This document shows positions 1 through 8,016 of a DNA stretch of 64,000 nucleotides, in pieces. A program made the position numbers and the translations under genes. How positions within the stretch are numbered: position 1 is the first letter of the stretch; the number at the start of each line of letters is the position of its first letter. Under the pieces are notes generated by a model that ran no database searches, was not told the DNA's origin, and saw only the letters and a program-made list of their open reading frames with translations. This stretch comes from a bacterium (GTDB taxonomy: Bacteria > Bacillota > Clostridia > Oscillospirales > Acutalibacteraceae). Where the stretch lies: positions 62,001-126,000 of the forward strand of contig JALFLK010000021.1 in assembly GCA_022774755.1 (NCBI GenBank), written 5' to 3'.

Positions 1-306
1 ATTCCGGTAAGCTACAGTACGTTCATCAAATGGCGTTTTGAGGGAACTGTTTGTCAGGAGAACGGCTCAGTAAAGGTTGAAGGTGCTTTTAAGCCTGATG
101 TTTTAAGGACTCTGCTTTTAATAGCGTTGTTTATTGCGGCGGCGGTAACCCTTGCGTTTTATATCGTCACCGGCAAAAGCCTTGGCATTATGTTGCCTCC
201 GATAATAATAATCTCTGCGTTAGCCGTACTGTTTACAATGTACTGTGTTATAGGAAAAAAGGAAAAAACATTGCTTACTGATTTTATGTATGATATTCAA
301 CAGTAG
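1..306 (+). CDS. C-terminal end of a membrane protein (partial)
   Basis: The reading frame is open from base 1 to a TAG stop at 304-306, giving the last 101 residues of a protein whose start lies outside the window. About 34 polar residues are followed by two hydrophobic stretches, roughly residues 35-55 and 62-82, separated by a short Gly/Lys turn, then a short polar tail. This is the layout of a C-terminal membrane anchor or hairpin. No family motif is visible, so no function is assigned. A good intrinsic terminator follows 22 bases after the stop, so it is the last gene of its transcription unit. Confidence 0.7.
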   Translation: MPVSYSTFIKWRFEGTVCQENGSVKVEGAFKPDVLRTLLLIALFIAAAVTLAFYIVTGKSLGIMLPPIIIISALAVLFTMYCVIGKKEKTLLTDFMYDIQQ

Positions 307-327
307 TTTTATACAATATATAGTTTT

Positions 328-364
328 ACTCCGTTCGATTCAGATTGAACGGAGTTTTGCTTTT
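328..364 (+). terminator. intrinsic terminator of the partial first gene
   Basis: A perfect 9-bp stem (328-336 with 347-355), a 10-base loop and a T-rich tail. It separates the first partial gene from the secretion cluster that follows. Confidence 0.85.
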
Positions 365-654
365 AATGCCAGTATTTAAGGAGTTTTTTTGGCTGTTTTA
401 TTAAAAGTTACAATTTGTAATCAATATAATTCTTGCAGTAGAAAAATACAAATTTTGGATTTTTTATGAATTGTACAAATTCGGGGGTGCTTCTTTAGTC
501 AAAACGAAAATGCAATAGTAAAAGTGAACAAATAATAAGCATTTTGCTTATACATATTGACGAAATTATTTTCTGATACAGAAAAAACAAAAGATATTTA
601 ATTCTAAATTGGAAGTTACGATTTTGTAAAATAAATATAAAAATTGAATTATAA
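365..654. other. AT-rich intergenic stretch without a gene
   Basis: No plausible coding frame on either strand and no RNA gene that I recognise. The only local structure noted is a short near-palindrome centred on TTGTACAA around 474-487, which could be an operator for the promoter downstream but is too short to call. Confidence 0.4.
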
Positions 655-683
655 TTGACGAAAAGTTATTCCAATGATATAAT
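655..683 (+). promoter_or_regulatory. sigma-A promoter of the secretion cluster
   Basis: TTGACG at 655-660, a 17-base spacer, TATAAT at 678-683, and a TGA directly before the -10, making it an extended -10 promoter. The start codon of the first cluster gene is 74 bases downstream. It is the only strong promoter I found ahead of the 12-gene cluster, which suggests one long transcript. Confidence 0.8.
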
Positions 684-756
684 TATCACAAATTAAATTT
701 GTTTGATTTAAGTTTTATGTACAAATAGACAGACATACAGATTTGGAGTTCTCACT

Positions 757-1581
757 ATGACGGATGATAAAATTACCGAGTTCAACAGCGAATATGAAGA
801 CGCAGGGGTAATCGAAAAGCTAAAGAAGAAAATGAAGCTGAAAGCAAGCGTAATGATTTTGATTATTGCGCTTCTTGCGCTTGGAACAGGTACTTTGGCT
901 TGGTTTACCCTTAATAGCTTTTCTGCTGTTGACAGTCTTGAAATGACAATCGGTACCGGCGCTGAGCTTCGAGTTTCAACCGAAAATCATGGCACGGATT
1001 TGGAACTGTATACAAAAGAGATTACAAATGAAATGATAAATGAGTATCTGAAAAACTACGATACTTCTCTTGATAAGATAGAGCTTGATCCTCTCACATC
1101 GGACAAGGGTATTGAGTTTTTCACCCAGGCAGGAACAAAGAGAACTGCAAACACAGGCGGATATCTTGAGTTTCCTATATGGTTTATTGCTACTAAAGAA
1201 ATGTATGTTCACCTTACTTCCGATAATACTGCAAACGATAAGGACGACGGAACTAAGGTTACTACAACAGAAACAGGAGCAAAGGCAGACGTTGTTAATT
1301 GCCCCCGAGTTTCATTTGAAGAAGAAGGAACAACAAGGATTTATGAGCCTAATATAAGTACTCCCGTGGCGGGGCAAACAACCTTTGATATTCCTACGCC
1401 TATGAAGTACACAGACAATACCCGTCTTTTCCATTTAGACAAGCTGACGCCTAAAAAGATTATGGTAAGGCTTTGGGTTGAGGGTGAAGATCCACAGTGC
1501 GATGATGATGTTCAGAACGCACAACTCACAGTTGCTCTTTGCTTTATGGGTACAGACGAAAATAACGAAGCAATAGCTTAA
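757..1581 (+). CDS. secreted protein with SipW-type signal segment and WxEGxD signature
   Basis: First gene of the cluster, 274 residues, with ribosome binding site TTTGGAG 11 bases ahead of the ATG. The first 30 residues are charged and cytoplasmic. A hydrophobic segment at about residues 31-49 ends in L-A-W-F, the arrangement seen in TasA/CalY-type substrates of SipW signal peptidases. The exported part is acidic and Thr-rich. Near the C-terminus it carries W240-V-E-G-x-D-x-x-C248, shared with five other cluster products, and a second Cys at about 265. The charged N-terminal extension before the signal is longer than usual. I infer an extracellular structural subunit; its exact role is unknown. 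Confidence 0.75.
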   Translation: MTDDKITEFNSEYEDAGVIEKLKKKMKLKASVMILIIALLALGTGTLAWFTLNSFSAVDSLEMTIGTGAELRVSTENHGTDLELYTKEITNEMINEYLKNYDTSLDKIELDPLTSDKGIEFFTQAGTKRTANTGGYLEFPIWFIATKEMYVHLTSDNTANDKDDGTKVTTTETGAKADVVNCPRVSFEEEGTTRIYEPNISTPVAGQTTFDIPTPMKYTDNTRLFHLDKLTPKKIMVRLWVEGEDPQCDDDVQNAQLTVALCFMGTDENNEAIA

Positions 1582-1632
1582 TTATAAACATAGTATTAAA
1601 AACGTGAAAGATGAATTCAGGAGGGATTAAAA

Positions 1633-2433
1633 TTGTTTAATAAAAAGGCAAAAAAAGAAGAACAGTTTACTCCTAATGATTTAACCAAGCTTAATAATAA
1701 AGAAAACAAAGAAGCGTTAAAGGGAAAAGGAATCTTTCAGCGTTTTTCTGCAAGAAGAAGCTCTGAAGAACTAACAACCGTACAAAAATGGAAACGGCGC
1801 AGTTTTTGGACATTGGTTGCTCTTGTTATCATTCTTTTAATTATGTTTATTATTTCTATGCTTATTTCTCAGTACGGCGACCTGGTAATCAGCATTGAAA
1901 GAGGAGCCAGAGGAAAAGGCATAACCGTAAGCGAAACAGAAAATTTAGCTGACGGTGTTACTATTCTGAGCGCACCTAAAGCTCCTGAGGTAACGAATAT
2001 TACATATGAATGGCTGCCCCTTGATGAGCTTGACACAAAGCTCGGTAGTTATAACGGAAAAAATTATCTTGCCTATACCTTCTACCTCCAGAATAACGGC
2101 ACCGAGGAAGTAGATTATAAGGGCGAACTGCAAATTAAAGGCGTTTCAAAAAGTATGGACGAAGCCGTCAGAATTATGGTTTACAAAAACGGTGAGCCGG
2201 CAATTTACGGAAAACACCAGTATAACGGTACAGAACCGGAAACTGACGCTACTGCTTTTGAAAGCGACAAGCTTGTAATGAGCACCTACACCGAGAATTT
2301 TCAACCCGGACAAATGGACAAATACACGGTTGTGTCTTGGGTTGAGGGAAATGATCCTGAATGTGTAAACGATATTATGGGAGGATTTATCAGAATGAAT
2401 ATGCTCTTCAGTATTGCTGACGAAGAAGAGTAA
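1633..2433 (+). CDS. membrane-tethered member of the WxEGxD family
   Basis: Starts at TTG 1633, 6 bases after AGGAGGGA; 266 residues. A long charged cytoplasmic N-terminus (about 58 residues, rich in Lys and Glu) leads into one hydrophobic helix at about residues 59-80. Unlike its neighbours it has no A-W-F at the end of the helix, so it may stay anchored instead of being cleaved. The extracellular part contains a segment of the type 'YxLQNNGTEEVDYKGEL', as in beta-sandwich fibre subunits, and the family signature W236-V-E-G-x-D-x-x-C244. I infer that it is a membrane base or anchor for the other subunits. No established family is recognised. Confidence 0.7.
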   Translation: MFNKKAKKEEQFTPNDLTKLNNKENKEALKGKGIFQRFSARRSSEELTTVQKWKRRSFWTLVALVIILLIMFIISMLISQYGDLVISIERGARGKGITVSETENLADGVTILSAPKAPEVTNITYEWLPLDELDTKLGSYNGKNYLAYTFYLQNNGTEEVDYKGELQIKGVSKSMDEAVRIMVYKNGEPAIYGKHQYNGTEPETDATAFESDKLVMSTYTENFQPGQMDKYTVVSWVEGNDPECVNDIMGGFIRMNMLFSIADEEE

Positions 2434-2522
2434 TATTACATACCCGTATCGTGAAGCATTGGATATATTAAAAAAACTCCTCTGTGTGTTTGGAGGAAAT
2501 ATTTACTAAGGAGGATTCTCTT

Positions 2523-3308
2523 ATGAAAACACAAAAATCATTTAGGAAAAAGGCGTTATTGTCTTCAGTAGCAATGCTTTTAGTTGCAACTGTAGCAGTA
2601 GGCTCAGCAACATTTGCATGGTTCTCAACAAAGACAACAGCAACCGCTAAAGGCGTAAAGGTTCAGACATCACAGGCAAGTTCACTTGTTCTTTCTTTGG
2701 ATCAGACAAATTGGGCTTCTGAAATCGACTTGGGCATTTATACCAAGGATGGCAATACAGTTAAGCCAAAGACTTTAGAGCCTGCTTCAACTGCTGACCT
2801 TACTAACTGGTTCTCTGCTACTTCAACAGGATACGATTTAGGTACTGTTGATACAGACACTATCGGTACAGCTACCGAGGGCACTCACTATGTTGCTAAG
2901 ACATTCTATGCTAAGTCGATCGGCAATGACCTTGATGTTGATTGGTCAATGATATTTGACACAGCCCAGGTTGCAACCGATAAGAACTATATGCGTGCTG
3001 CTATGACTATCTCTGGTCAGGGCCTCACAGGACAGCAGAAGGTATTCTGGTGGGCAGATGGCTCTCCAGAGTCTAAGGTTGGAGAGACCACTCGCAACAA
3101 TAAGACAAATGCTATCTCTACTTCCGCAGGAGTTACCGCTGATGTTACTTCCTCAACTGCTACAACAGGTGAGCTTGCTACTCTGGTAGCTGATAAAGTT
3201 TATACAGTTAACCTTTATGTATGGTTCGAGGGTCAGGATTTACAGTGTATCGATACAAAGGCCGGCACAGTATGTGACTTCAATGTTCAATTCTCAAAAC
3301 GTTCTTAA
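2523..3308 (+). CDS. TasA-like secreted fibre-subunit candidate
   Basis: 261 residues from the ATG at 2523, which follows AAGGAGGATT; an upstream in-frame start at 2484 has no such site. The N-terminus is a classic SipW-type signal: two basic patches, a hydrophobic core and the ending T-F-A-W-F-S-T-K at about residues 30-37, close to TasA and camelysin precursors. The mature part is small, Thr/Ala/Ser-rich and otherwise poor in Cys, with W234-F-E-G-x-D-x-x-C242 and a second Cys ten residues later. Codon use is more optimised (many GCT, ACA, AAG codons) than in its neighbours, which suggests it is the most abundant product and perhaps the main subunit. Confidence 0.75.
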   Translation: MKTQKSFRKKALLSSVAMLLVATVAVGSATFAWFSTKTTATAKGVKVQTSQASSLVLSLDQTNWASEIDLGIYTKDGNTVKPKTLEPASTADLTNWFSATSTGYDLGTVDTDTIGTATEGTHYVAKTFYAKSIGNDLDVDWSMIFDTAQVATDKNYMRAAMTISGQGLTGQQKVFWWADGSPESKVGETTRNNKTNAISTSAGVTADVTSSTATTGELATLVADKVYTVNLYVWFEGQDLQCIDTKAGTVCDFNVQFSKRS

Positions 3309-3376
3309 TCTTTACTTATTAACTTAAGAATCATATTACTTATTTTTAGCAAATCATAGACAGGAGACTCCTTTAA

Positions 3377-4084
3377 ATGCAAATTCTCAAAAAAACGTTA
3401 AATATTATTATTGATGTTCTAATTATTGTGATGCTTGTTTTTTCTGCGGTTGTTGCAGGACTTGCCATCGCATCAAGATCCGACGGAGTCCCTAATCTTT
3501 TTGGTTATGCACCTTTAAGCGTTCAGTCCGACTCAATGGTTCCTGCCTTTGAGTCGGGTGACCTTATAATTACTAAGGTCGTATCAGACGGTGAAACCTT
3601 TGATGTTGGCGATGTAATTAGCTTTCCTGCTACTGTGGACGGTGTTGATGTAATTAACACTCACAGAATTGTAAAAGTAGAGAATCTTGATAATACTGTT
3701 CTCTATTTTACAAAAGGAGATAATAATGCTGCCGATGATGAAGATCCTGTTTTGTCTACAAGCGTGCTTGCAGCGTATTCGGGTACTTGCTTCAAAGGTC
3801 TGGGAACCGTTTATGATTTTCTGACCGGTCAGCTTGGTTTCTTCCTGGTAATACTTCTTCCTTTGATAATTTTCTTTATTTATGAGGTTATCAGAGTAGT
3901 GAGAAATTTAATTGCCTATAATAGAGAGAAGGCTTACGACGAGGCTGTAAAAGCAAACTCCGGCGGTCTTTCCGAAGAAGAAATGAAGCTAGCTGTTGAG
4001 AATTATCTTTCTCAGCAAAAAGAAAATGAATCAGCGTCATCTGAAAAAACTGACGATTCTAATTCTAATGACACAGAGGAATAA
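3377..4084 (+). CDS. sipW: SipW-like signal peptidase I (ER type)
   Basis: 235 residues. An N-terminal membrane helix (about 8-30) is followed by the catalytic motif Q-S-D-S-M with the nucleophile at Ser53, and N-T-H-R-I-V with His96. A His instead of the usual bacterial Lys as general base is the hallmark of ER-type/SipW enzymes, which process TasA-like substrates. A second membrane helix lies at about 152-175, then an acidic Ser/Asn/Glu tail of about 60 residues in the cytoplasm. It sits directly after three candidate substrates, so it is the likely enzyme that cleaves them. Confidence 0.88.
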   Translation: MQILKKTLNIIIDVLIIVMLVFSAVVAGLAIASRSDGVPNLFGYAPLSVQSDSMVPAFESGDLIITKVVSDGETFDVGDVISFPATVDGVDVINTHRIVKVENLDNTVLYFTKGDNNAADDEDPVLSTSVLAAYSGTCFKGLGTVYDFLTGQLGFFLVILLPLIIFFIYEVIRVVRNLIAYNREKAYDEAVKANSGGLSEEEMKLAVENYLSQQKENESASSEKTDDSNSNDTEE

Positions 4085-4094
4085 CATATCCGGT

Positions 4095-4133
4095 TAAATC
4101 TTTTCTGTAGGTCAGCAATACAGAAAAGGTTTA
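4095..4133 (+). repeat. 15-bp inverted repeat between signal peptidase and ATPase genes
   Basis: Arms 4095-4109 and 4119-4133 pair along 15 positions with one G-U pair and a 9-base loop. There is no T-run after it, so it is unlikely to be a simple terminator. It may be an mRNA processing or stability element that lets the substrate genes and the ATPase genes reach different levels. Confidence 0.5.
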
Positions 4134-4187
4134 TACCTGTGTTGTTCTTGGAAATACCTTTTTAAGTACATTAAAAGGAGAGTTATC

Positions 4188-5723
4188 GTGGATACTATAT
4201 TTGGTTTTTTATATGAATTTTTAGGACAGTTCTTTTGGTCTTTGTGGTCCATAATACTCGGCATCTTTACCGGAATTGGCGGTGCGTTTAATTTTCCGGC
4301 TTATCTTAAGATTATCGAAAATTACACCACAGAGCTTGGCGGACTGACTTGGGTAATTGCTATTATAGCTATTATCGCTTTAGCAGCCGTTCTGGCACTT
4401 GTTGTTTTCCTTGTTGTAATGTCCTTAAAAAAGCTTTTCCGTTTTAAGAAAAAGGTTAAAGACACCAACGATCTTGTACAAGAGGTAAATTCACTTAATA
4501 AAGAAGTAATGAGATTGAATCTGGAAAAAGATAAGATTCTCTCAATGAAAGTATCTCAGATCGGTCTTAATCCTAACGAAATTTCTGAACTTACCGGAGA
4601 AGAAATGGAAGCACTTACAGACGGCGAGAAAGAAGCAGAGGGCGAGCCCAGATTCTACAAGCTTAATGAGATTGACGACCTTTGGAAGGGCTATGTACCG
4701 CCGGTATATGATAACGACATTACACTTCCTGACTTTTGCGATCGCTTCAGGGATTTTGCCTGCTCAAGACTTAAGCTGTACTACGATATTAAGATTATCA
4801 GATTGTTTATCGCTGCATTTGCTTCTACAAGGCTTATTATTCTACAGGGTATATCCGGTACAGGTAAAACGTCATTGCCTTATGCTTTCGGTAAATTTGT
4901 ACATAACGATGCAGTTATTGCTTCTGTTCAGCCGTCTTGGAGAGACAGAAGTGAGTTATTTGGATACTTCAACGAATTTACTAAGAGATATAACGAAACT
5001 GAGCTTTTAAGAGCTATGTATGAAGCTTCATACAACGAGAACATTTATGCGGTAATCTTGGACGAAATGAACATTGCTCGTGTCGAGTATTACTTCGCAG
5101 AAATGCTTTCAATCCTTGAAATGCCTTCAAGAGATGAGTGGGTAGTAGACATTGTTCCAAACGCCTGGTCGTCTGACCCTGAACATTTGCACAACGGTCA
5201 GCTTACTATTCCTCCGAATATGTGGTATATCGGTACTGCTAACAACGATGATTCTACATTCGCAATTACAGATAAGGTTTACGACCGTGCTATGCCTATT
5301 GATATTAACACCAAGGGCGTTGCCTTTGAAGCTCCTGATACAGAGCCCGTTTATATTAACTATAAACACTTTGAAGATTTGCTTAACGAAGCTAAAGCAA
5401 ACAATCAGGTATCGGAAGAAATTTTAAAGAAAGTTAATCTTCTTGATGATTATGTTATTAAGCATTTCCGTATAGCATTCGGTAACCGTATTGTTAAGCA
5501 AATGCGTGATTATATTCCCGCATATGTTGGATGCGGCGGAACTGAAATTGACGGTTTGGACTATGTTCTTGCAAGAAAAGTATTCCGTAAGTTTGAATCT
5601 CTGAACCTGTCCTATATTCGTGATGAAATTGACGGTCTTTGCGCATATCTTGACGAGTTATTCGGCGAAGAGAATATGAACGAATGCAAAGATTACCTCA
5701 GAATGTTGAAAAAACTTGTTTAA
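4188..5723 (+). CDS. membrane-anchored McrB-like AAA+ ATPase
   Basis: 511 residues, GTG start after AAAAGGAGAG. Two hydrophobic segments (about 5-33 and 53-80) are followed by a basic patch and a short coiled coil (about 88-125), then an AAA domain from about residue 190. Walker A is G-I-S-G-T-G-K-T-S at 221-229. Walker B is V-I-L-D-E-M-N-I-A at about 289-297, followed by F-A-E-M-L-S-I-L-E, as in McrB/MoxR-type AAA_5 domains. The sensor-1 strand I-G-T-A-N-N-D-D is near 349 and the D-R-A conserved turn follows. The ATPase should face the cytoplasm and be held at the membrane. Its partner is probably the coiled-coil protein encoded next. McrB proteins normally have DNA-binding N-termini; here that part is replaced by membrane helices. 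Confidence 0.82.
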   Translation: MDTIFGFLYEFLGQFFWSLWSIILGIFTGIGGAFNFPAYLKIIENYTTELGGLTWVIAIIAIIALAAVLALVVFLVVMSLKKLFRFKKKVKDTNDLVQEVNSLNKEVMRLNLEKDKILSMKVSQIGLNPNEISELTGEEMEALTDGEKEAEGEPRFYKLNEIDDLWKGYVPPVYDNDITLPDFCDRFRDFACSRLKLYYDIKIIRLFIAAFASTRLIILQGISGTGKTSLPYAFGKFVHNDAVIASVQPSWRDRSELFGYFNEFTKRYNETELLRAMYEASYNENIYAVILDEMNIARVEYYFAEMLSILEMPSRDEWVVDIVPNAWSSDPEHLHNGQLTIPPNMWYIGTANNDDSTFAITDKVYDRAMPIDINTKGVAFEAPDTEPVYINYKHFEDLLNEAKANNQVSEEILKKVNLLDDYVIKHFRIAFGNRIVKQMRDYIPAYVGCGGTEIDGLDYVLARKVFRKFESLNLSYIRDEIDGLCAYLDELFGEENMNECKDYLRMLKKLV

Positions 5724-5777
5724 TTGTATTTTATATTTTCATTAATTTTTAAATGTAGCGTGAAAGGTGAGTAAATT

Positions 5778-7997
5778 ATGGCTGATTTCAGTAAATTTTA
5801 TCGTGCATATAAGTATATGCAGGAAATTCTTGAACCTGACTTTACTCACAAGTATCTGCAGCGCTGCATGGAAGATTCTGACGAGGGTAAAGATGTCCTT
5901 GCAGGAAAAACAAACGCAAAAGTTATCGATATGGACTGGGTTGTTGCATTTGAAGATGCTTTACCTTATATCCAGAATGCCATCGACGAACAAAGACGAT
6001 TCATTAAACAGGTTGAGAATGTTGTTCGTGTTGAAAAAGCAAAGAAGATAACTTCTGATTCAGTTAAGCACCTTTCACAGCACACTAATTTTATTGCAAA
6101 GGTTGAGGGAGATAAGGTTACTCCAAATAAGATACTCAACATTGAAAGAGAAGAAAGTTTCGAAATTTACGAGAATAGATTTCTCTTTACGTTAATCCAT
6201 AACGCTTTGCGTTTTGTTGATGACAAGTATTCAAATTTGAAGAATGCACCTACTGATTCCTATAACGAAGTTAAGATGAATCGCCATCTTGTTTTGAACG
6301 AACAGGTTGTTGACCTTAAGATTGAGTATACTAATGAAAGCCACGAAACTTACGCCGAAGATTTGGATGTAGTCGATGTTTCTACACTTTCTGATTTTGA
6401 CAGAATCAGAAGAATAAGGCAGACGCTTAATGACTTTCTTGCTACTCCTCTTATGAAAGCGCTCGTAAAGTGCACCCTCGTAAGACCTCCTATTCAGCAG
6501 ACGAACCTTTTGAAGAAAAATCCTAATTTTAAAAAGGCTGTTGAACTTTGGAACTTCATTGAAAGTTATAAAAAGCCCGGATTTGAAGTTGTTGGTGAGG
6601 ATTACTCGGGAAAAATGCCGGAGGATGTCCAAAACGATATGTATTTGGCTCTTGGCTTTGACCATTTTATGCTTTCAATCAGCACAAACCCCGGCTTAAG
6701 GCGTTTACTTGATGAAAAGTATAATGAAGAAAATGAACGCCTTGCAGAGGAGCAGAAAAAACCTGCTGAAGATTTGAGAAAAGTCCTTGAGGCTCAGATT
6801 TATGCTCGCCAGCAGGAGGAAATTGTCGGTTATCTTAAGGAAATCCGTGATAGGGAGCATAAAATAATTGATTTGAATGCCGAAGTCAAGAATCTTAAAA
6901 TGATTATTGACCAGAGGGAACAGCAAATTCAGGTTCTGAAGGGTCAGGTTTCTGCTCTCCGTGATCAGGTTGAAAAGCTTGAAGACGAGCTTAAGAAGAC
7001 AAAGCTTAAGCTTCTTGAAGCTGAAAACAAGATTAAAGAGCAAGCTGAACTTATTGAACAGCAAAAAGCTGAGATTGCTCGCTTAAATGAAGAAATAGAA
7101 GAAAAGAATAATAAGATAGAGCAGTTAGAAAAGCAAAACAGTGAGCTTCAGGCTGAGGTTAAGAGCTTAACCGAGGAAAATGCACGGCTCAATGCGAAAA
7201 TTGAAGAGTACTGTGCTGAAATTGCAAGTCTTAAAGAAACAGTGCAAAATCTACAGGAAAAGGTTTTGCAGTGTGAGAATAAGATTTCTGAGCTTGATGC
7301 AAAGGTTTCTGAACAAGAGAATGTCATTTCTCAGCAGAATACAAAAATAACATCCTTGGAAAATAAAAACAGCGAACTGGAAACGAATCTTTATAATGAA
7401 ATTAAACAGCATAAATCTGATTTAGAAAATCAGAAGAGTAAATATGAGTCTGAACTTGCAGATCAAAAAACTTCTTACGAATCAGAAATCTCTTCGCAAA
7501 AAGATTCATATGAGAAACAGATTAACAATTTAACATCACTTCATAAATCGGAAATCGACAGGGTAAAAGCTGATTGCAAAAACAGTGTTACACAGGCTAA
7601 TGAAAAGGCGGAAGCAGAGATTGCTGATGCTAAGCGTGAATGTGAGTCTAAGCTTGTAGATTTCCAGGTTGCATATGATAAAGAGAAAAAAGAGGCTGAG
7701 TCTGCTCACGGTAAACAGCTTGAATCACAAAGAAAGTTGTATGAGGGAAAAATTCATTCTGTTTCAAAAGAGCGTGATAAGGCTTATGCAGTTGAAGAAA
7801 GAAAGTTTAAGTCTAAGCTGCTGAAACTTGAAAAACAGATGGAATCAGATTATAATAAAAAGATAAGAGAAATTAAAACTCAAGCCGCACATGAAGTGGC
7901 CGAAGCAAAGCGAAGCGCTAAGCAAGAAATTAGAGATGTAAAGCGTAAGGCGCGTAAAAAGATGTTTACAGAAGAAGAATTGAGAAACATTGATTGA
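5778..7997 (+). CDS. DUF2357-like head with long coiled-coil tail, no nuclease
   Basis: 739 residues, 54 bases after the ATPase gene. Residues 1 to about 330 resemble the DUF2357 domain that accompanies McrB-type ATPases; the clue is the N-I-E-R-E-E-S-F-E-I-Y-E-N-R-F segment near 120-135. From about 340 to the end the protein is almost pure heptad-type coiled coil, rich in Glu, Lys and Gln, ending in a very basic stretch (about 690-725). McrC-type partners carry a PD-(D/E)xK nuclease at the C-terminus; none is visible here. There is no signal peptide, so it is cytoplasmic. I infer a scaffold or force-transmitting partner of the membrane-bound ATPase. The DUF2357 assignment rests on memory of the motif. 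Confidence 0.7.
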   Translation: MADFSKFYRAYKYMQEILEPDFTHKYLQRCMEDSDEGKDVLAGKTNAKVIDMDWVVAFEDALPYIQNAIDEQRRFIKQVENVVRVEKAKKITSDSVKHLSQHTNFIAKVEGDKVTPNKILNIEREESFEIYENRFLFTLIHNALRFVDDKYSNLKNAPTDSYNEVKMNRHLVLNEQVVDLKIEYTNESHETYAEDLDVVDVSTLSDFDRIRRIRQTLNDFLATPLMKALVKCTLVRPPIQQTNLLKKNPNFKKAVELWNFIESYKKPGFEVVGEDYSGKMPEDVQNDMYLALGFDHFMLSISTNPGLRRLLDEKYNEENERLAEEQKKPAEDLRKVLEAQIYARQQEEIVGYLKEIRDREHKIIDLNAEVKNLKMIIDQREQQIQVLKGQVSALRDQVEKLEDELKKTKLKLLEAENKIKEQAELIEQQKAEIARLNEEIEEKNNKIEQLEKQNSELQAEVKSLTEENARLNAKIEEYCAEIASLKETVQNLQEKVLQCENKISELDAKVSEQENVISQQNTKITSLENKNSELETNLYNEIKQHKSDLENQKSKYESELADQKTSYESEISSQKDSYEKQINNLTSLHKSEIDRVKADCKNSVTQANEKAEAEIADAKRECESKLVDFQVAYDKEKKEAESAHGKQLESQRKLYEGKIHSVSKERDKAYAVEERKFKSKLLKLEKQMESDYNKKIREIKTQAAHEVAEAKRSAKQEIRDVKRKARKKMFTEEELRNID

Positions 7998-8016
7998 TAT
8001 TTAAGGAGTATTAAGA

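Noticed and set aside
1085..1357. Overlapping 90-codon frame inside the first secreted-protein gene
   Set aside because: Low-complexity shadow frame without a ribosome binding site; the main frame has a clear signal segment and family motif.
4188..7997. Reading the ATPase/coiled-coil pair as an McrBC-type restriction defence island
   Set aside because: The ATPase has membrane helices in place of a DNA-binding domain, the partner has no visible nuclease, and both genes are embedded in one co-directional secretion cluster with no other defence genes.
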